From Veillonella ratti (GTDB lineage Bacteria; Bacillota; Negativicutes; Veillonellales; Veillonellaceae): DNA of 64,000 nucleotides. Of this stretch, positions 30,470 to 40,254 are shown one piece after another (position 1 is the first letter of the stretch; every line of letters begins with the position of its first letter). A model generated the notes under the pieces. The model saw only the letters and a list, made by a program, of their open reading frames with translations. It did no database searches and was not told the origin of the DNA. Both the position numbers and the translations under genes were made by a program. The DNA is taken from NCBI RefSeq assembly GCF_003992115.1, contig NZ_RQUX01000007.1, forward strand, positions 1-64,000, read 5' to 3'.

Positions 30470-32665
30470 TTATTTTTCTAAACGCTTAACCGGCGCAAAT
30501 TGAGCCATAATCAAGCGAACCCCTTGGGTTGGGAAGTCAATTTTTAATTTCAAACCGGATCCGGCCCCCTGTAATTCGATAACGGTACCGTTCCCCCATT
30601 TAGCATGAACCGCCGTATCACCGACTTGCCAATTTTCAACTACCTTATTGCGTAAGGTTGGCTTCGTAACCGGTCGCGACATAACCGATAAATGAGACGG
30701 TACATGACGCTGTACGTCCTCACGGACTTTGCGTTTAGGTCGTAATTCTTCAATCAAACCTTCCGGAATTTCTTTTAAGAAGCGAGATGGCAAATAGCCG
30801 TTGGTGCGTCCGAATACGGTACGGGTCGTAGCATTTAAAAGATAGAGTTCTTTTTCTGCACGGGTAATCCCTACGTAGCAAAGGCGGCGTTCTTCTTCGA
30901 TTTCTTCCGGATTCATGAGGGTACGGCTGTGTGGGAATAAGCCCTCTTCCATACCGGCTAAGAAGACAATCGGAAATTCCAAGCCTTTGGCCGAATGAAG
31001 GGTCATCAAGGTTACTTTAGAATCAGCTTGTTCATATGTATCCACATCATTGACAAGGGCCACCTGTTCCAAGAAGTCTTGCACCGTGCCCGTCGGATTT
31101 TCATCCAAGAACACTTTCGCCACAGATAACAATTCACCGATATTTTCAACGCGTGCTTCGTCCTGCGGATCTGTGCTGTCTTCCAATTCTTTGAGATAAC
31201 CTGTTTTTTCCAAAATAGCTTCCAAAATCTGCAATACATTGTGGTTATCCATCATGGCTACCAAAGTGAAAATCAGAATGCCGAATTCCTCCAGTTTTTC
31301 CTTCGTTTTGCCTTTAATTGTCGGAATATTGCTTAGCATAGTCAAACTCATGAATAAAGAATTGCCTGTTTCACGAGCATAATCTTGCAATTTAGCAACC
31401 GTCGTAGCACCGATACTGCGTTTTGGCACGTTAATAATACGCATCAAGCTCAAATCGTCAAAGGGATTAAAGAGTACCTTTAAATAGGCTAACACGTCTT
31501 TAATTTCTTTACGATCGTAGAACTTCGTCCCCCCTACCATTACATAAGGAATCCCCCGTTTAATGAGGCCTTCTTCAAGGGCACGAGACTGAGCGTTGGT
31601 ACGATATAAAATGGCCATATTGCCATACGGCACTTCATGAATATCATGCTGTTTGGCAATAGTTTCGCTGATAAAAGCCGCTTCTTCCAATTCCGATTGT
31701 GCTTCGAAATGGCGGATTTTAGGACCCATATCCTTATCCGTCCAAAGGACTTTGTCGGGCCGCCCTTCATTGTTATCGATAACGGCGTTGGCCGCTTCCA
31801 AAATCGTCTTAGTTGAGCGATAGTTCTGCTCCAGTTTTATTGTTTTAGTAGCTGGGTAGTCTTTTTCAAAATCAAGAATATTCTGAATATCCGCACCGCG
31901 CCAAGCGTAAATACTCTGGTCCGCATCCCCTACGACACAAATATTTTGCCATTTGGAGGCCAATAAATGAGCCAAGGTATATTGTGCATGGTTCGTATCC
32001 TGATATTCATCAATCATGATGTAACGGAAACGATTACTGTATTTCTGAAGAATATCTTCACGGCTCTGCAAAAGTTTAACCGCTACCATCAATAAATCAT
32101 CGAAGTCGAGAGCATTATTCTTACGGAGTTCTTTCTCATAATATTCGTATACATCAGCCACTTTTTGACTGTAAAAATCACGAGCTTCCATACGAAATTC
32201 GTGGGCCATCAAGAGTCGGTTCTTTGCATCGGAAATAGCACTGAGCATGGCTCCCGGTGGGAAGTATTTATCATCGAGATTCAGGCTCTTCAACGCCCCC
32301 TTAATAACGGCTTGTGAGTCCCCTGTATCATAAATCGTAAAATTTTTGCTGTAGCCGAGGAAGTTATCCAATTCAAAACGCAAGAATTTAGCACAAAATG
32401 AGTGGAATGTACTGAGCCAAATGCGGTCCGCCATGGAACCAACCAAATCCTCCACACGGCTCTTCATTTCTTTTGCCGCTTTATTGGTAAAAGTAATGGC
32501 TAAAATTTCATAAGGATTTACACCCTGTGACAATAAATAAGCAATGCGATACGTCAGTACACGCGTCTTACCGGATCCGGCGCCCGCTACAATCAGTAGA
32601 GGGCCTTCCGTTGTGCGTACCGCTTCTTGTTGCTCTTTATTCAAGCCGTCAAATATACTACTCAT
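30470..32665 (-). CDS. pcrA: ATP-dependent DNA helicase PcrA (UvrD family)
   Basis: SF1A 3'-5' helicase in repair and replication-fork maintenance. QQEAV Q-motif-like start, Walker A AGAGSGKT (27-34), DEYQDTN near 225, QNYRST motif IV region, and TLMTLHSAKGLEFP late. The C-terminal ~60 residues (VGDTAVHAKWGNGTVIEL) form the PcrA-type Tudor-like RNA polymerase-binding tail. 731 aa. It is followed closely by ligA. Confidence 0.96.
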   Translation of the reverse strand: MSSIFDGLNKEQQEAVRTTEGPLLIVAGAGSGKTRVLTYRIAYLLSQGVNPYEILAITFTNKAAKEMKSRVEDLVGSMADRIWLSTFHSFCAKFLRFELDNFLGYSKNFTIYDTGDSQAVIKGALKSLNLDDKYFPPGAMLSAISDAKNRLLMAHEFRMEARDFYSQKVADVYEYYEKELRKNNALDFDDLLMVAVKLLQSREDILQKYSNRFRYIMIDEYQDTNHAQYTLAHLLASKWQNICVVGDADQSIYAWRGADIQNILDFEKDYPATKTIKLEQNYRSTKTILEAANAVIDNNEGRPDKVLWTDKDMGPKIRHFEAQSELEEAAFISETIAKQHDIHEVPYGNMAILYRTNAQSRALEEGLIKRGIPYVMVGGTKFYDRKEIKDVLAYLKVLFNPFDDLSLMRIINVPKRSIGATTVAKLQDYARETGNSLFMSLTMLSNIPTIKGKTKEKLEEFGILIFTLVAMMDNHNVLQILEAILEKTGYLKELEDSTDPQDEARVENIGELLSVAKVFLDENPTGTVQDFLEQVALVNDVDTYEQADSKVTLMTLHSAKGLEFPIVFLAGMEEGLFPHSRTLMNPEEIEEERRLCYVGITRAEKELYLLNATTRTVFGRTNGYLPSRFLKEIPEGLIEELRPKRKVREDVQRHVPSHLSVMSRPVTKPTLRNKVVENWQVGDTAVHAKWGNGTVIELQGAGSGLKLKIDFPTQGVRLIMAQFAPVKRLEK

Positions 32666-32699
32666 AACAGTCCTTTCTACACAGTGTAATCAGAATGAA

Positions 32700-32728
32700 C
32701 AAAAACGTTGCAAAGGGCAACGTTTTTG
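32700..32728 (-). terminator. Intrinsic terminator after ppaC
   Basis: AAAAACGTTGC (32701-32711) pairs with GCAACGTTTTT (32717-32727), loop of five bases, flanked by C/G and T-rich sequence. It separates ppaC from pcrA. Confidence 0.85.
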
Positions 32729-32755
32729 TTTTACTTATATAGCTACTTAGTCGTA

Positions 32756-34033
32756 TTATTTCATAGCTCCCAAGATTTGAGGAACGATTTGTTTTTTACG
32801 GGACAAAGTATTAGCCAAGAATACTTCCTGTTCCTTAGGTTCCTGACCGAAAGCAGCTTTAACGATAGCGTCAGCATCGCCGGCAAACAATAAGTTAGTG
32901 CTTTCTTTCAAGATATCAGTAACCATGATATAAGAAGCAGCATAATTATTGGATGCACGTAAATCTTCCAACGCTTTTAATAAAGCTGCTTTACGAGTCA
33001 ATACTTCTTCAGCGTTCATGGTAGTCAACTGACCGATGCTGATAACCTGACCGTTAGCACCGAATTCTTTCATGTCTGTACGAACGATTTGTTCATCGCT
33101 GAAATCGGATACATCGGCACCGGCTTTCAACATTTCAAGGCCGTAAGCTTCCAAATCCACACCGGCGATAGCAGCCAATTTCTTAGCTGTTTCTACGTCT
33201 TTTGGTGTGCAAGTTGGGGAACGGAACAATACTGTATCGGAAATAATAGCGGATAACAATAAGCCCGCAATGTGTTTAGGAATTTCCTGACCGTACTGCC
33301 AGTAGAAGTTAGCCACGATAGTGCAAGAACATCCAACCGGTTCGTAATGGATGAAAATAGGGTTTTCCGTTGTTAAGCCACCGATACGATGATGGTCGAT
33401 GTTTTCAATAATTTCGGCATCTTCGATATCGTCGATAATCTGTACTTTTTCATTGTGGTCGATTAAAACAACTTTTTGTTTTTCTTTAGGAGCTTCCACT
33501 TTGGAGCGAACCATACCGAAGTAAGTGTCGCCGTCCACTACCGGGAACGCGCCTGCATGACCACGGTCAAATTCTTTTAATTTAAGTTCAGGGTTAACCA
33601 ATTGGCAACCCGCTTTGGATACGATATCAAGAGCGGTTACCGTTTTTTTATCAAGCCATGCACCGGCTAAGGCGTCGATTAAACGGCTTGGCAAAATTAC
33701 GCCTACGAATTTACCGTCTTTAACAACCGGTACACGGTTCATGTCATGAGTGTTGCGCCATGCCAAAACATCTTCCAAGCTTGCAGCAGCATCTACGGCC
33801 GGAACTTTTTCCATAACGTCTTTAATGCGAACGGCAAAACTTGTCACGATTTCAGGATGTTCTACTTTAAAATAATCAAGCACGAAGGATGTTTCCTTGT
33901 TGGCTTTACCGGCACAAATTGCTTTGGCAGGCATACCCATCTGGGTTTTCAAATTAGCATAGCCTAATGCAGAACAGAAGGAATCCGTGTCAGGGCTCTT
34001 ATGGCCGGTTACTAAAATTACATTTTCACTCAT
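32756..34033 (-). CDS. ppaC: Manganese-dependent inorganic pyrophosphatase with CBS domains
   Basis: Family II pyrophosphatase that hydrolyses PPi. The DHH fold has metal ligands in GHKSPDTDS (His11, Asp15, Asp17) and the DHH motif IDHHRIGG near 211. A CBS pair is inserted at about residues 70-185 (KDVMEKVPAVDAAASLEDVL, NRVPVVKDGKFVGVI, FPVVDGDTYFG), which in characterised relatives binds adenine nucleotides and modulates activity. The DRTGG domain of longer relatives is absent (425 aa). The ATG at 34033 has a GAGGTG SD 6 bp upstream. Confidence 0.95.
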   Translation of the reverse strand: MSENVILVTGHKSPDTDSFCSALGYANLKTQMGMPAKAICAGKANKETSFVLDYFKVEHPEIVTSFAVRIKDVMEKVPAVDAAASLEDVLAWRNTHDMNRVPVVKDGKFVGVILPSRLIDALAGAWLDKKTVTALDIVSKAGCQLVNPELKLKEFDRGHAGAFPVVDGDTYFGMVRSKVEAPKEKQKVVLIDHNEKVQIIDDIEDAEIIENIDHHRIGGLTTENPIFIHYEPVGCSCTIVANFYWQYGQEIPKHIAGLLLSAIISDTVLFRSPTCTPKDVETAKKLAAIAGVDLEAYGLEMLKAGADVSDFSDEQIVRTDMKEFGANGQVISIGQLTTMNAEEVLTRKAALLKALEDLRASNNYAASYIMVTDILKESTNLLFAGDADAIVKAAFGQEPKEQEVFLANTLSRKKQIVPQILGAMK

Positions 34034-34152
34034 GTATATCACCTCATAAAAAAATTAGAATTAACGAAGTTAATTTATCTTATTCATTATACCATAAATT
34101 ACCCTTCTGCAGTATGAGTAAATGAGCATTATAACATGCTTTTTACAAACAA

Positions 34153-34187
34153 ATATCTCCACCCGACACAATAGCGGATGGAGATAT
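34153..34187 (-). terminator. Candidate terminator after dcuC
   Basis: ATATCTCCA (34153-34161) pairs with TGGAGATAT (34179-34187), about 67 bp past the dcuC stop. The downstream T-rich tract is interrupted (TTTGTTTGT). Confidence 0.55.
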
Positions 34188-34253
34188 GAAATACAATTTT
34201 AAATTATTCGCGTCTAAAACGATACTACTCTCTCAAATAAAAATCACGATTAA

Positions 34254-35636
34254 TTATAAGAACATTACAAAGTTAGCCACAACTAAGGTAATACCGGCGC
34301 CAATCATTGGAATCGCGGTACGTTTAACCAAATCGAACGGCGAAATACCGGCCATACCGGCGGCTACTACGATTACGGCTGTAATCGGTGAAATCGTACG
34401 GAATGCACTGGCGATAAAATGCATCGGTAAAATCATGAGGGCTGCCGAAACACCGGTGGATGCCGCAATAGACGGTACCAAGTTGGCAAAGGCAAAGAAC
34501 GGCGCGTTCCCCGAGCCCATGACAATGGAGGAAATACCGATGATAGATACCATCACGAGGGTGATACCGATACCACCGAAGCCGGACGTTTTGGCCCAGT
34601 TGATGAGCGCATCAATTGTACCGATAGCCATGAGACCTTTAGCAAAGAGTTCACCGGCTACGATAAGGCTGACTACGTTTGCCATTTGGCGGCCCATACC
34701 GTCGAAGTAAACCTGTAAATCAGCAAGTGTAGACTTACCGTCAAAGGTACGTAAATATTGGAAAATCATGCCCACCGTCGTACCGATTAACATAGCCATG
34801 ATGATGTTCATCTTAATCCAAGAAATCCAGAGACTGGAGAAAGATAAAATTAAAGCGAGCGGAATAATCGGTAAAATCGCATAGTATAAAGGTGCTTTAA
34901 CTTCCTTTAAATCTTCATTGGTCATTTTTTCTTCGTGTACCACAGCATCCTGAGCCACTACGATATGACCGTCCCGTTTATCCATATACTTCTGAGTTAA
35001 GTAGTGAAGTATAGCAACTACCGGAAATACCCAAAGAGCAACCGGCACCTGGTAGGAATGCCAGTACGTTACAGGATCGATACCTGCCAGTTCAGCGGCA
35101 AAGATAGTCCCTGTATCACTTGGACTCCAGTCGAGACAAAGAGTCGTTGCGATGGCAGCCGTTGCGGACAACTTACTTACGCCTAACGCAATTAATACAG
35201 GATACATAGTAACCATTAATAACATGGCCAAACCGGAGGCACTGTTAATAGCAAGACCGATAATCATCCCCACTACCCAACAAGCACTGAGTACTAAATA
35301 CGGGGATTTTAATTTTTTAAGCGGTTTAATTGTCAAGGTAACTAACGCACGGGATGCACCAATGTGATCCATGTAACGGGCAAAACCGGCTACCGCCATG
35401 ATATTAAGACCTAATTTAGCGGCACGTTCGCTGAATAAAATACGAATGAGTTCATAAATATCAAAAATAAAGTTACCCGTTTGTTGTTTAGCACCAAGAA
35501 TTGTGCCGTAACCCATTAAATAGGCTAATGCTAATAGTACCATACCACCGATGAATAAAACGGCTTGCGCTTTATACCGTTTGAATACTAAGGTACCAAT
35601 CCAGAGAATGACAATTACCGAAATAATAATATTCAC
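34254..35636 (-). CDS. dcuC: DcuC-family anaerobic C4-dicarboxylate transporter
   Basis: Inner-membrane carrier of 460 aa with 11-12 hydrophobic segments. ARYMDHIGASRALV, LAINSASGLAMLLMV and LDWSPSDTGTIFAAELAG match the DcuC family, whose E. coli member exports succinate in fermentation. In a propionate-forming anaerobe it could serve succinate efflux or exchange; this is an inference. Translation starts at GTG (35636) with GAGGAGG 7 bp upstream. Transcribed alone, from a promoter leaving a leader of about 160 bases. Confidence 0.85.
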   Translation of the reverse strand: MNIIISVIVILWIGTLVFKRYKAQAVLFIGGMVLLALAYLMGYGTILGAKQQTGNFIFDIYELIRILFSERAAKLGLNIMAVAGFARYMDHIGASRALVTLTIKPLKKLKSPYLVLSACWVVGMIIGLAINSASGLAMLLMVTMYPVLIALGVSKLSATAAIATTLCLDWSPSDTGTIFAAELAGIDPVTYWHSYQVPVALWVFPVVAILHYLTQKYMDKRDGHIVVAQDAVVHEEKMTNEDLKEVKAPLYYAILPIIPLALILSFSSLWISWIKMNIIMAMLIGTTVGMIFQYLRTFDGKSTLADLQVYFDGMGRQMANVVSLIVAGELFAKGLMAIGTIDALINWAKTSGFGGIGITLVMVSIIGISSIVMGSGNAPFFAFANLVPSIAASTGVSAALMILPMHFIASAFRTISPITAVIVVAAGMAGISPFDLVKRTAIPMIGAGITLVVANFVMFL

Positions 35637-35816
35637 TTACTTACCTCCTCACTACTACAACGAACCTACTGACAGTTATCCCCCAATAACCGTACACACA
35701 ACCCGGTGACTTTTAAATATAAAATTATAAAAAATCTATCACCGTTACACCTCACCAGCTGCGCATCGCCTCCTACATGTACACGTATGTACTTTTTAAT
35801 TACCAACATTATATCA
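35637..35816 (-). promoter_or_regulatory. dcuC leader with extended -10 promoter
   Basis: Minus-strand TGATATAAT at 35808-35816 is a consensus extended -10. The predicted transcript has an untranslated leader of about 160 bases before the GTG. The leader could fold: GGTGA (35705-35709) with a matching TCACC some 35 bases on, and GTTAT/ATAAC nearer the gene. No known riboswitch motif was recognised. Confidence 0.4.
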
Positions 35817-35870
35817 TGTATTCTTTCATTTAAGTTATACATAATATGCAACTATCGAATTATATATAAA

Positions 35871-35902
35871 AAGCGAGTACACTCAAAAGAGCATACTCGC
35901 TT
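35871..35902 (-). terminator. Intrinsic terminator after the RND operon
   Basis: AAGCGAGTA (35871-35879) pairs with TACTCGCTT (35894-35902); on the minus strand it is followed by TTTTTA. It lies about 70 bp past the RND stop. Confidence 0.8.
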
Positions 35903-35971
35903 AATAATTTACAGGTCGGGCACTTTAAAACTTACACTATGGTAAGATTCTAGAGTTCCTAGACTGATGTA

Positions 35972-38900
35972 TTAATGTTTTTTATTCTTACCGGAACCGA
36001 TATTTTCAATTAAGATAAACAACATCGGGATAACGAAGATACCGAATAAAGTAGCAGATGTCATACCCGCTACTACGGTAATACCCATGGATACACGAGC
36101 ACCCGCACCGGCGCCGCTGGAAATGGCGAGCGGAATACAACCTAAGATGAACGCTAAGGACGTCATCAAGATAGGACGTAAACGAATCTTCGCCGCTTCG
36201 ATAGCCGCATCGACAAAGCGCATACCACGCTCATCAACACGAATCTTAGCATATTCGATAATCAAAATCGCATTCTTCGCCGCTAAGCCGACCAAGGTCA
36301 ACAAACCGATCTGTAAATAAATATCATTGGTTAAGCTATAAGCACCGGTTAAGTTCAATAACCAAGGAATTAAAGCGGCCCCTACGATACCGGATGGTAC
36401 GGAGAACAATACGGCAAACGGTACTTTCCAAGATTCATACAAGGCGGCCAATACGAGGAATACGAAGATAATCCCCATGCCTAAGATAAGAATCGTCTGG
36501 GACCCGGCTTTAACCTCTTCACGGCTTTGATCGGCCCAGTCGTAGTCATAGCCCTGTGGCAAGTTCTTAGCTGCTTCTTCAAGAGCTGCAATGGCATCAC
36601 CGGAGCTGTAGCCGCTTGCTTCGGAACCACCGATTTTAACAGCCGGATAGTTGTTAAAACGAGTAATTGTCGAAGCCGATGTGGTGGATACAGCTTTAAC
36701 ATAGTTAGCTACCGGATACAAAGTACCGCTACTGTTAGCTACATAAATATTATTGTTGTTTTCAGGCGAAATACGGTAATCCTGGCTGGCTTGAATTACA
36801 ACCTTATAAGTTTTACCGAACTGATTAAAGTCATTAACCTGGATAGAACCGTAATAACCTTGCAAGGTAGTAAAGATATCAGATACACTTACGCCATCCT
36901 GAGCCGCTTTATCACGATTAATGTCAAAGTTATAAGTTGGCGTACTATCAGTAAAGGTTGTATAAATAGAACCAAACACCGGTTGTTTACGTGCTTCACT
37001 TAAGAAGTCATTAACAACTTGTGCCATTTCAGCTGTGGAATCCCCTGCCTTGTTGATGATATACATGGAGAAACCGCCGGAGTTACCTAAACCGGGAATT
37101 GGTGGTGGGTTCAACGGTAAAATGGTCGCTTCCGGAACGGTAGCGGCATAGCCCATTAATTTACCGATTTTACTGTTTACATCCTGACCGGCCCCTTTAC
37201 GCTGGCTCCAGTCGGATAAGGTAGCAAACATCAAACCACCACTGGATTTTTGAGCACTGGCTAAAATATCAAAACCGGCAATCCCTGCCTTATCGACAAT
37301 ATCCGAGTCTTCACTCATGAAGCCCTGAACTTTATCGAGAACGGCAATCGTACGGGATAAAGTAGCCCCTTCCGGCAAGTTGACGGCTACCATATAATAA
37401 CCGTTATCTTCCGGCGGTACGAAAGCGGATGGCAATACGCGGAATACACCTGCGGAAACCAAGGCAAATGCTAATAAAGCAGCCACAGTAATCCATAAGT
37501 GTTTAGCCAAGCGAGCTAACTGATACCCATACCAATCACTGAAACGTTCCAAGACATCGTTAAATTTATTAAGTCCACGATGCAACAAGTTTTCATGTTC
37601 CTGCGGTACATGTGGTTTTAACATCATGGAGCAAAGTGCCGGCGTCAAGGTTAACGCTACGAACGCAGAAATAGCAACAGATACAGCAATGGTCAAAGCG
37701 AACTGTTTATAGAGAATACCAGTCATACCGCCCATGAAGGATACCGGCACGAATACGGACGCCAATACGAAAGCGATACCGACAACCGGACCTTGTACGT
37801 TTTTCATAGCTGCGATAGTCGCATCATGTGGCGGTAAACCATTGACCTTAATTTCGTATTCAACTGCTTCGATAACAACGATGGCGTCATCGACTACAAG
37901 CCCGATGGCAAGTACCATGGCGAACAAGGTCAACGTATTGATGGTAAAGCCTAATACTTCAAACGCCGCGAAGGTACCAAGCAAGGATACCGGTACGGCA
38001 ATCATCGGAATCAATGTGGAACGCCAGGACTGTAAGAAGATATATACAATCAAAGCTACCAAAATCAACGCTTCTACGAAGGTCTGAACTACTTCTTCGA
38101 TGGATGCGATAACGAAGTTCGTATTATCTACGATAACCGTATATTCAACACCCGGTGGTAAACTGTCTTTTTGTTTTTCGAGAACTTGCTTTACTTGACC
38201 GATTGTTTCAATCGCATTCGCATCACTTGTTAAAGATACGGTGAACGCAGCCATTGGGCGGCCATCACTTTTCGCATTAAAGCCATAGTCTTCAGAGCCA
38301 AGTTGAATGGTAGACACATCTTTTAATCGAAGTAAGTTGCCGTTACTATCTGTTTTAATAACGATATTACCGAATTCCTGAGGCGTAATTAAACGGCCTT
38401 GAATGGAAATGTTACGATTAATTTGCTGTGTACTAGGCGTTGGATCGGTACCTAAAGAACCGGCTGCCGCCTGTCTGTTCTGTGCACTGATAGCACTAGT
38501 CACTTCGGCGATTGTTACATTATGCTGAGCCATTTTACTCGGATCGAGCCAAACGCGCATAGCGAAGTCAGCGCCGAATTCCTGCACACTACCAACACCC
38601 TTGATGGATTTAATTTCGTCCATCATGTAGTTGGATGCATAGTTTTTTAAGAATGTCTGGTCATATGTATCAGCATCATTGGATTTCAATGCAAATACCA
38701 AGGACATATCACCGGTAGATTTAGTTGTAATAACACCGACACTTTGTACTTCCGACGGTAAGGAAGCTAAGGCACGCTGTACACGGTTTTGAGTATTTAC
38801 CGTATCCATATCCGCATCGGTACCCTGATTAAATTGGACTGTCAAAGAGTAACTGCCGCTGTTGCTACTGGTTGATGTCATGTAGTCCATATCTTGAACC

Positions 38901-39112
38901 CCTACGATTTGGGATTCGATTACGGACGCTACCGTATCACTTACAACGTCTGCAGATGCCCCTACGTAACTAGTCGTTACATGAACCTGTGGCGGCGTTA
39001 TCTCCGGATAGCGCGCAATCGGTAAGGTTAACATTGACACAAGGCCGACAATCGTAATAATCAAGGACAAAACGATGGCAAAGATAGGTCGGTTAATAAA
39101 AAATTTCGACAC
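35972..39112 (-). CDS. RND efflux pump, HAE1 (AcrB) family
   Basis: Inner-membrane proton-driven transporter subunit of a tripartite efflux system. 1046 aa, about 12 transmembrane segments with two large periplasmic loops after TM1 and TM7. MSKFFINRPIFAIVLSL is the typical N terminus; GLVVDDAIVVIEAV holds the paired Asp of TM4 needed for proton relay. NGYYMVAVNLPEGATL and the GRPMAAFTVSL region are typical periplasmic parts. It follows the adaptor gene by 11 bp. Substrates are unknown. An RND pump implies an outer membrane. Confidence 0.95.
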   Translation of the reverse strand: MSKFFINRPIFAIVLSLIITIVGLVSMLTLPIARYPEITPPQVHVTTSYVGASADVVSDTVASVIESQIVGVQDMDYMTSTSSNSGSYSLTVQFNQGTDADMDTVNTQNRVQRALASLPSEVQSVGVITTKSTGDMSLVFALKSNDADTYDQTFLKNYASNYMMDEIKSIKGVGSVQEFGADFAMRVWLDPSKMAQHNVTIAEVTSAISAQNRQAAAGSLGTDPTPSTQQINRNISIQGRLITPQEFGNIVIKTDSNGNLLRLKDVSTIQLGSEDYGFNAKSDGRPMAAFTVSLTSDANAIETIGQVKQVLEKQKDSLPPGVEYTVIVDNTNFVIASIEEVVQTFVEALILVALIVYIFLQSWRSTLIPMIAVPVSLLGTFAAFEVLGFTINTLTLFAMVLAIGLVVDDAIVVIEAVEYEIKVNGLPPHDATIAAMKNVQGPVVGIAFVLASVFVPVSFMGGMTGILYKQFALTIAVSVAISAFVALTLTPALCSMMLKPHVPQEHENLLHRGLNKFNDVLERFSDWYGYQLARLAKHLWITVAALLAFALVSAGVFRVLPSAFVPPEDNGYYMVAVNLPEGATLSRTIAVLDKVQGFMSEDSDIVDKAGIAGFDILASAQKSSGGLMFATLSDWSQRKGAGQDVNSKIGKLMGYAATVPEATILPLNPPPIPGLGNSGGFSMYIINKAGDSTAEMAQVVNDFLSEARKQPVFGSIYTTFTDSTPTYNFDINRDKAAQDGVSVSDIFTTLQGYYGSIQVNDFNQFGKTYKVVIQASQDYRISPENNNNIYVANSSGTLYPVANYVKAVSTTSASTITRFNNYPAVKIGGSEASGYSSGDAIAALEEAAKNLPQGYDYDWADQSREEVKAGSQTILILGMGIIFVFLVLAALYESWKVPFAVLFSVPSGIVGAALIPWLLNLTGAYSLTNDIYLQIGLLTLVGLAAKNAILIIEYAKIRVDERGMRFVDAAIEAAKIRLRPILMTSLAFILGCIPLAISSGAGAGARVSMGITVVAGMTSATLFGIFVIPMLFILIENIGSGKNKKH

Positions 39113-39123
39113 AGTATCCCCCC

Positions 39124-40254
39124 TTATTTCGTCTTTTCAATCTGGTCTTTAGTCAACGCCGTAGGGTTAACTGTTACACCGTTACGAATCTTGGTTAAGC
39201 CGTCAACAACAACCGTTGTTCCCGGTTTTATACCACTCTTAACAATTGTATAAATCCCCTGAGTACCGCTAGTTTCAACAGGAGTCTGAGTAACTTTACC
39301 GTTTTCATCAACCGTAAATACAAAGGATTTATCCAATACATAAGTAATAGCTTTAGTAGGAACTAAGATGGCATCTTTAATAATATCCCCAGGCGAAACA
39401 ACAGACGCATACATATTAGGTAATAACATATGCTGTGGATTTGGGAAGGACGCTTTAAACATCAACTGACCGGATGTGCTGTCGAGGTTTTTGGCAGCCT
39501 GCACCAAAGTACCGGTGTACTGATAAATAGAGCCGTCAGATAAACGAAGTTGTAATGGTACATTAGCCAAATTCTGACCTTGCTTATTCTTCATGAAGTC
39601 AAGATATTCAGCTTCACTCATGGCAAATTCTACATATACAGGATCTACTGTATTAATTGTAACTAACGTAGTGCTACCGGCCGTTACATAAGCACCTAAA
39701 TCGACGTCATCCATTTCTAAAGTACCGTCAAACGGTGCATAAATAACTGTATCCTGCAAATTATCCTGTGCAATACGAACAGCTGCATCATTAGCCGCTA
39801 ACGCAGCACGTTGCTGCTCAGTTGTGCTGGCTTGGGTATCCAAGGTCTGACGAGCAATCGCATCTTCATCTGCCAACTGCTGGTAACGCTGCAAATCGCG
39901 TTCCGCATTTAAATAGGATGCATTAGACGATGCTGCATTAGCCTGAGCACTGGCTAAATTAGCTTCATATTGACGAGAATCCAAACGGAATAACGGTTGA
40001 CCTTTAACAACCTGTTCACCGCCATTAACATACTTTTCTACTACGTGACCGGATACACGTGCATGAATGGCTGTACTATTCTGCGATGTAACGGTACCGT
40101 TAAAGGACGTAGCAATCTGTGTATCGGTGGCCACAATTTTATATGTGTTGACCGCTACTGCTTGTTGTTGTGCTTCTTCCTTACCGCAACCGGCAACGAC
40201 AAGCATCATCGCCAACCCGGCCACAATGCCACCCAATAATCGAAACTTACTCAT
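39124..40254 (-). CDS. RND efflux periplasmic adaptor (membrane fusion protein)
   Basis: AcrA/MexA-type adaptor linking the RND pump to an outer-membrane channel. Signal peptide with a lipobox (MLVVAGCGKEE), so probably lipid-anchored. SQNSTAIHARVSGHVVEKYV and KGQPLFRLDSRQYEA are the lipoyl-half motifs, followed by an alpha-hairpin (about 90-150), the second lipoyl half VIYAPFDGTLE and beta-barrel. The ATG at 40254 follows GAGGAGG by 6 bp (376 aa). It overlaps tetR by 8 bp. No outer-membrane TolC-type gene follows. Confidence 0.94.
   Translation of the reverse strand: MSKFRLLGGIVAGLAMMLVVAGCGKEEAQQQAVAVNTYKIVATDTQIATSFNGTVTSQNSTAIHARVSGHVVEKYVNGGEQVVKGQPLFRLDSRQYEANLASAQANAASSNASYLNAERDLQRYQQLADEDAIARQTLDTQASTTEQQRAALAANDAAVRIAQDNLQDTVIYAPFDGTLEMDDVDLGAYVTAGSTTLVTINTVDPVYVEFAMSEAEYLDFMKNKQGQNLANVPLQLRLSDGSIYQYTGTLVQAAKNLDSTSGQLMFKASFPNPQHMLLPNMYASVVSPGDIIKDAILVPTKAITYVLDKSFVFTVDENGKVTQTPVETSGTQGIYTIVKSGIKPGTTVVVDGLTKIRNGVTVNPTALTKDQIEKTK

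Noticed and set aside
34186-34710. Plus-strand frame of 174 codons over dcuC
   Set aside because: Antisense to conserved transmembrane segments of dcuC; no independent support.
35666-35851. 61-codon minus-strand frame upstream of dcuC
   Set aside because: It overlaps the promoter and leader, has no SD and no recognisable features.
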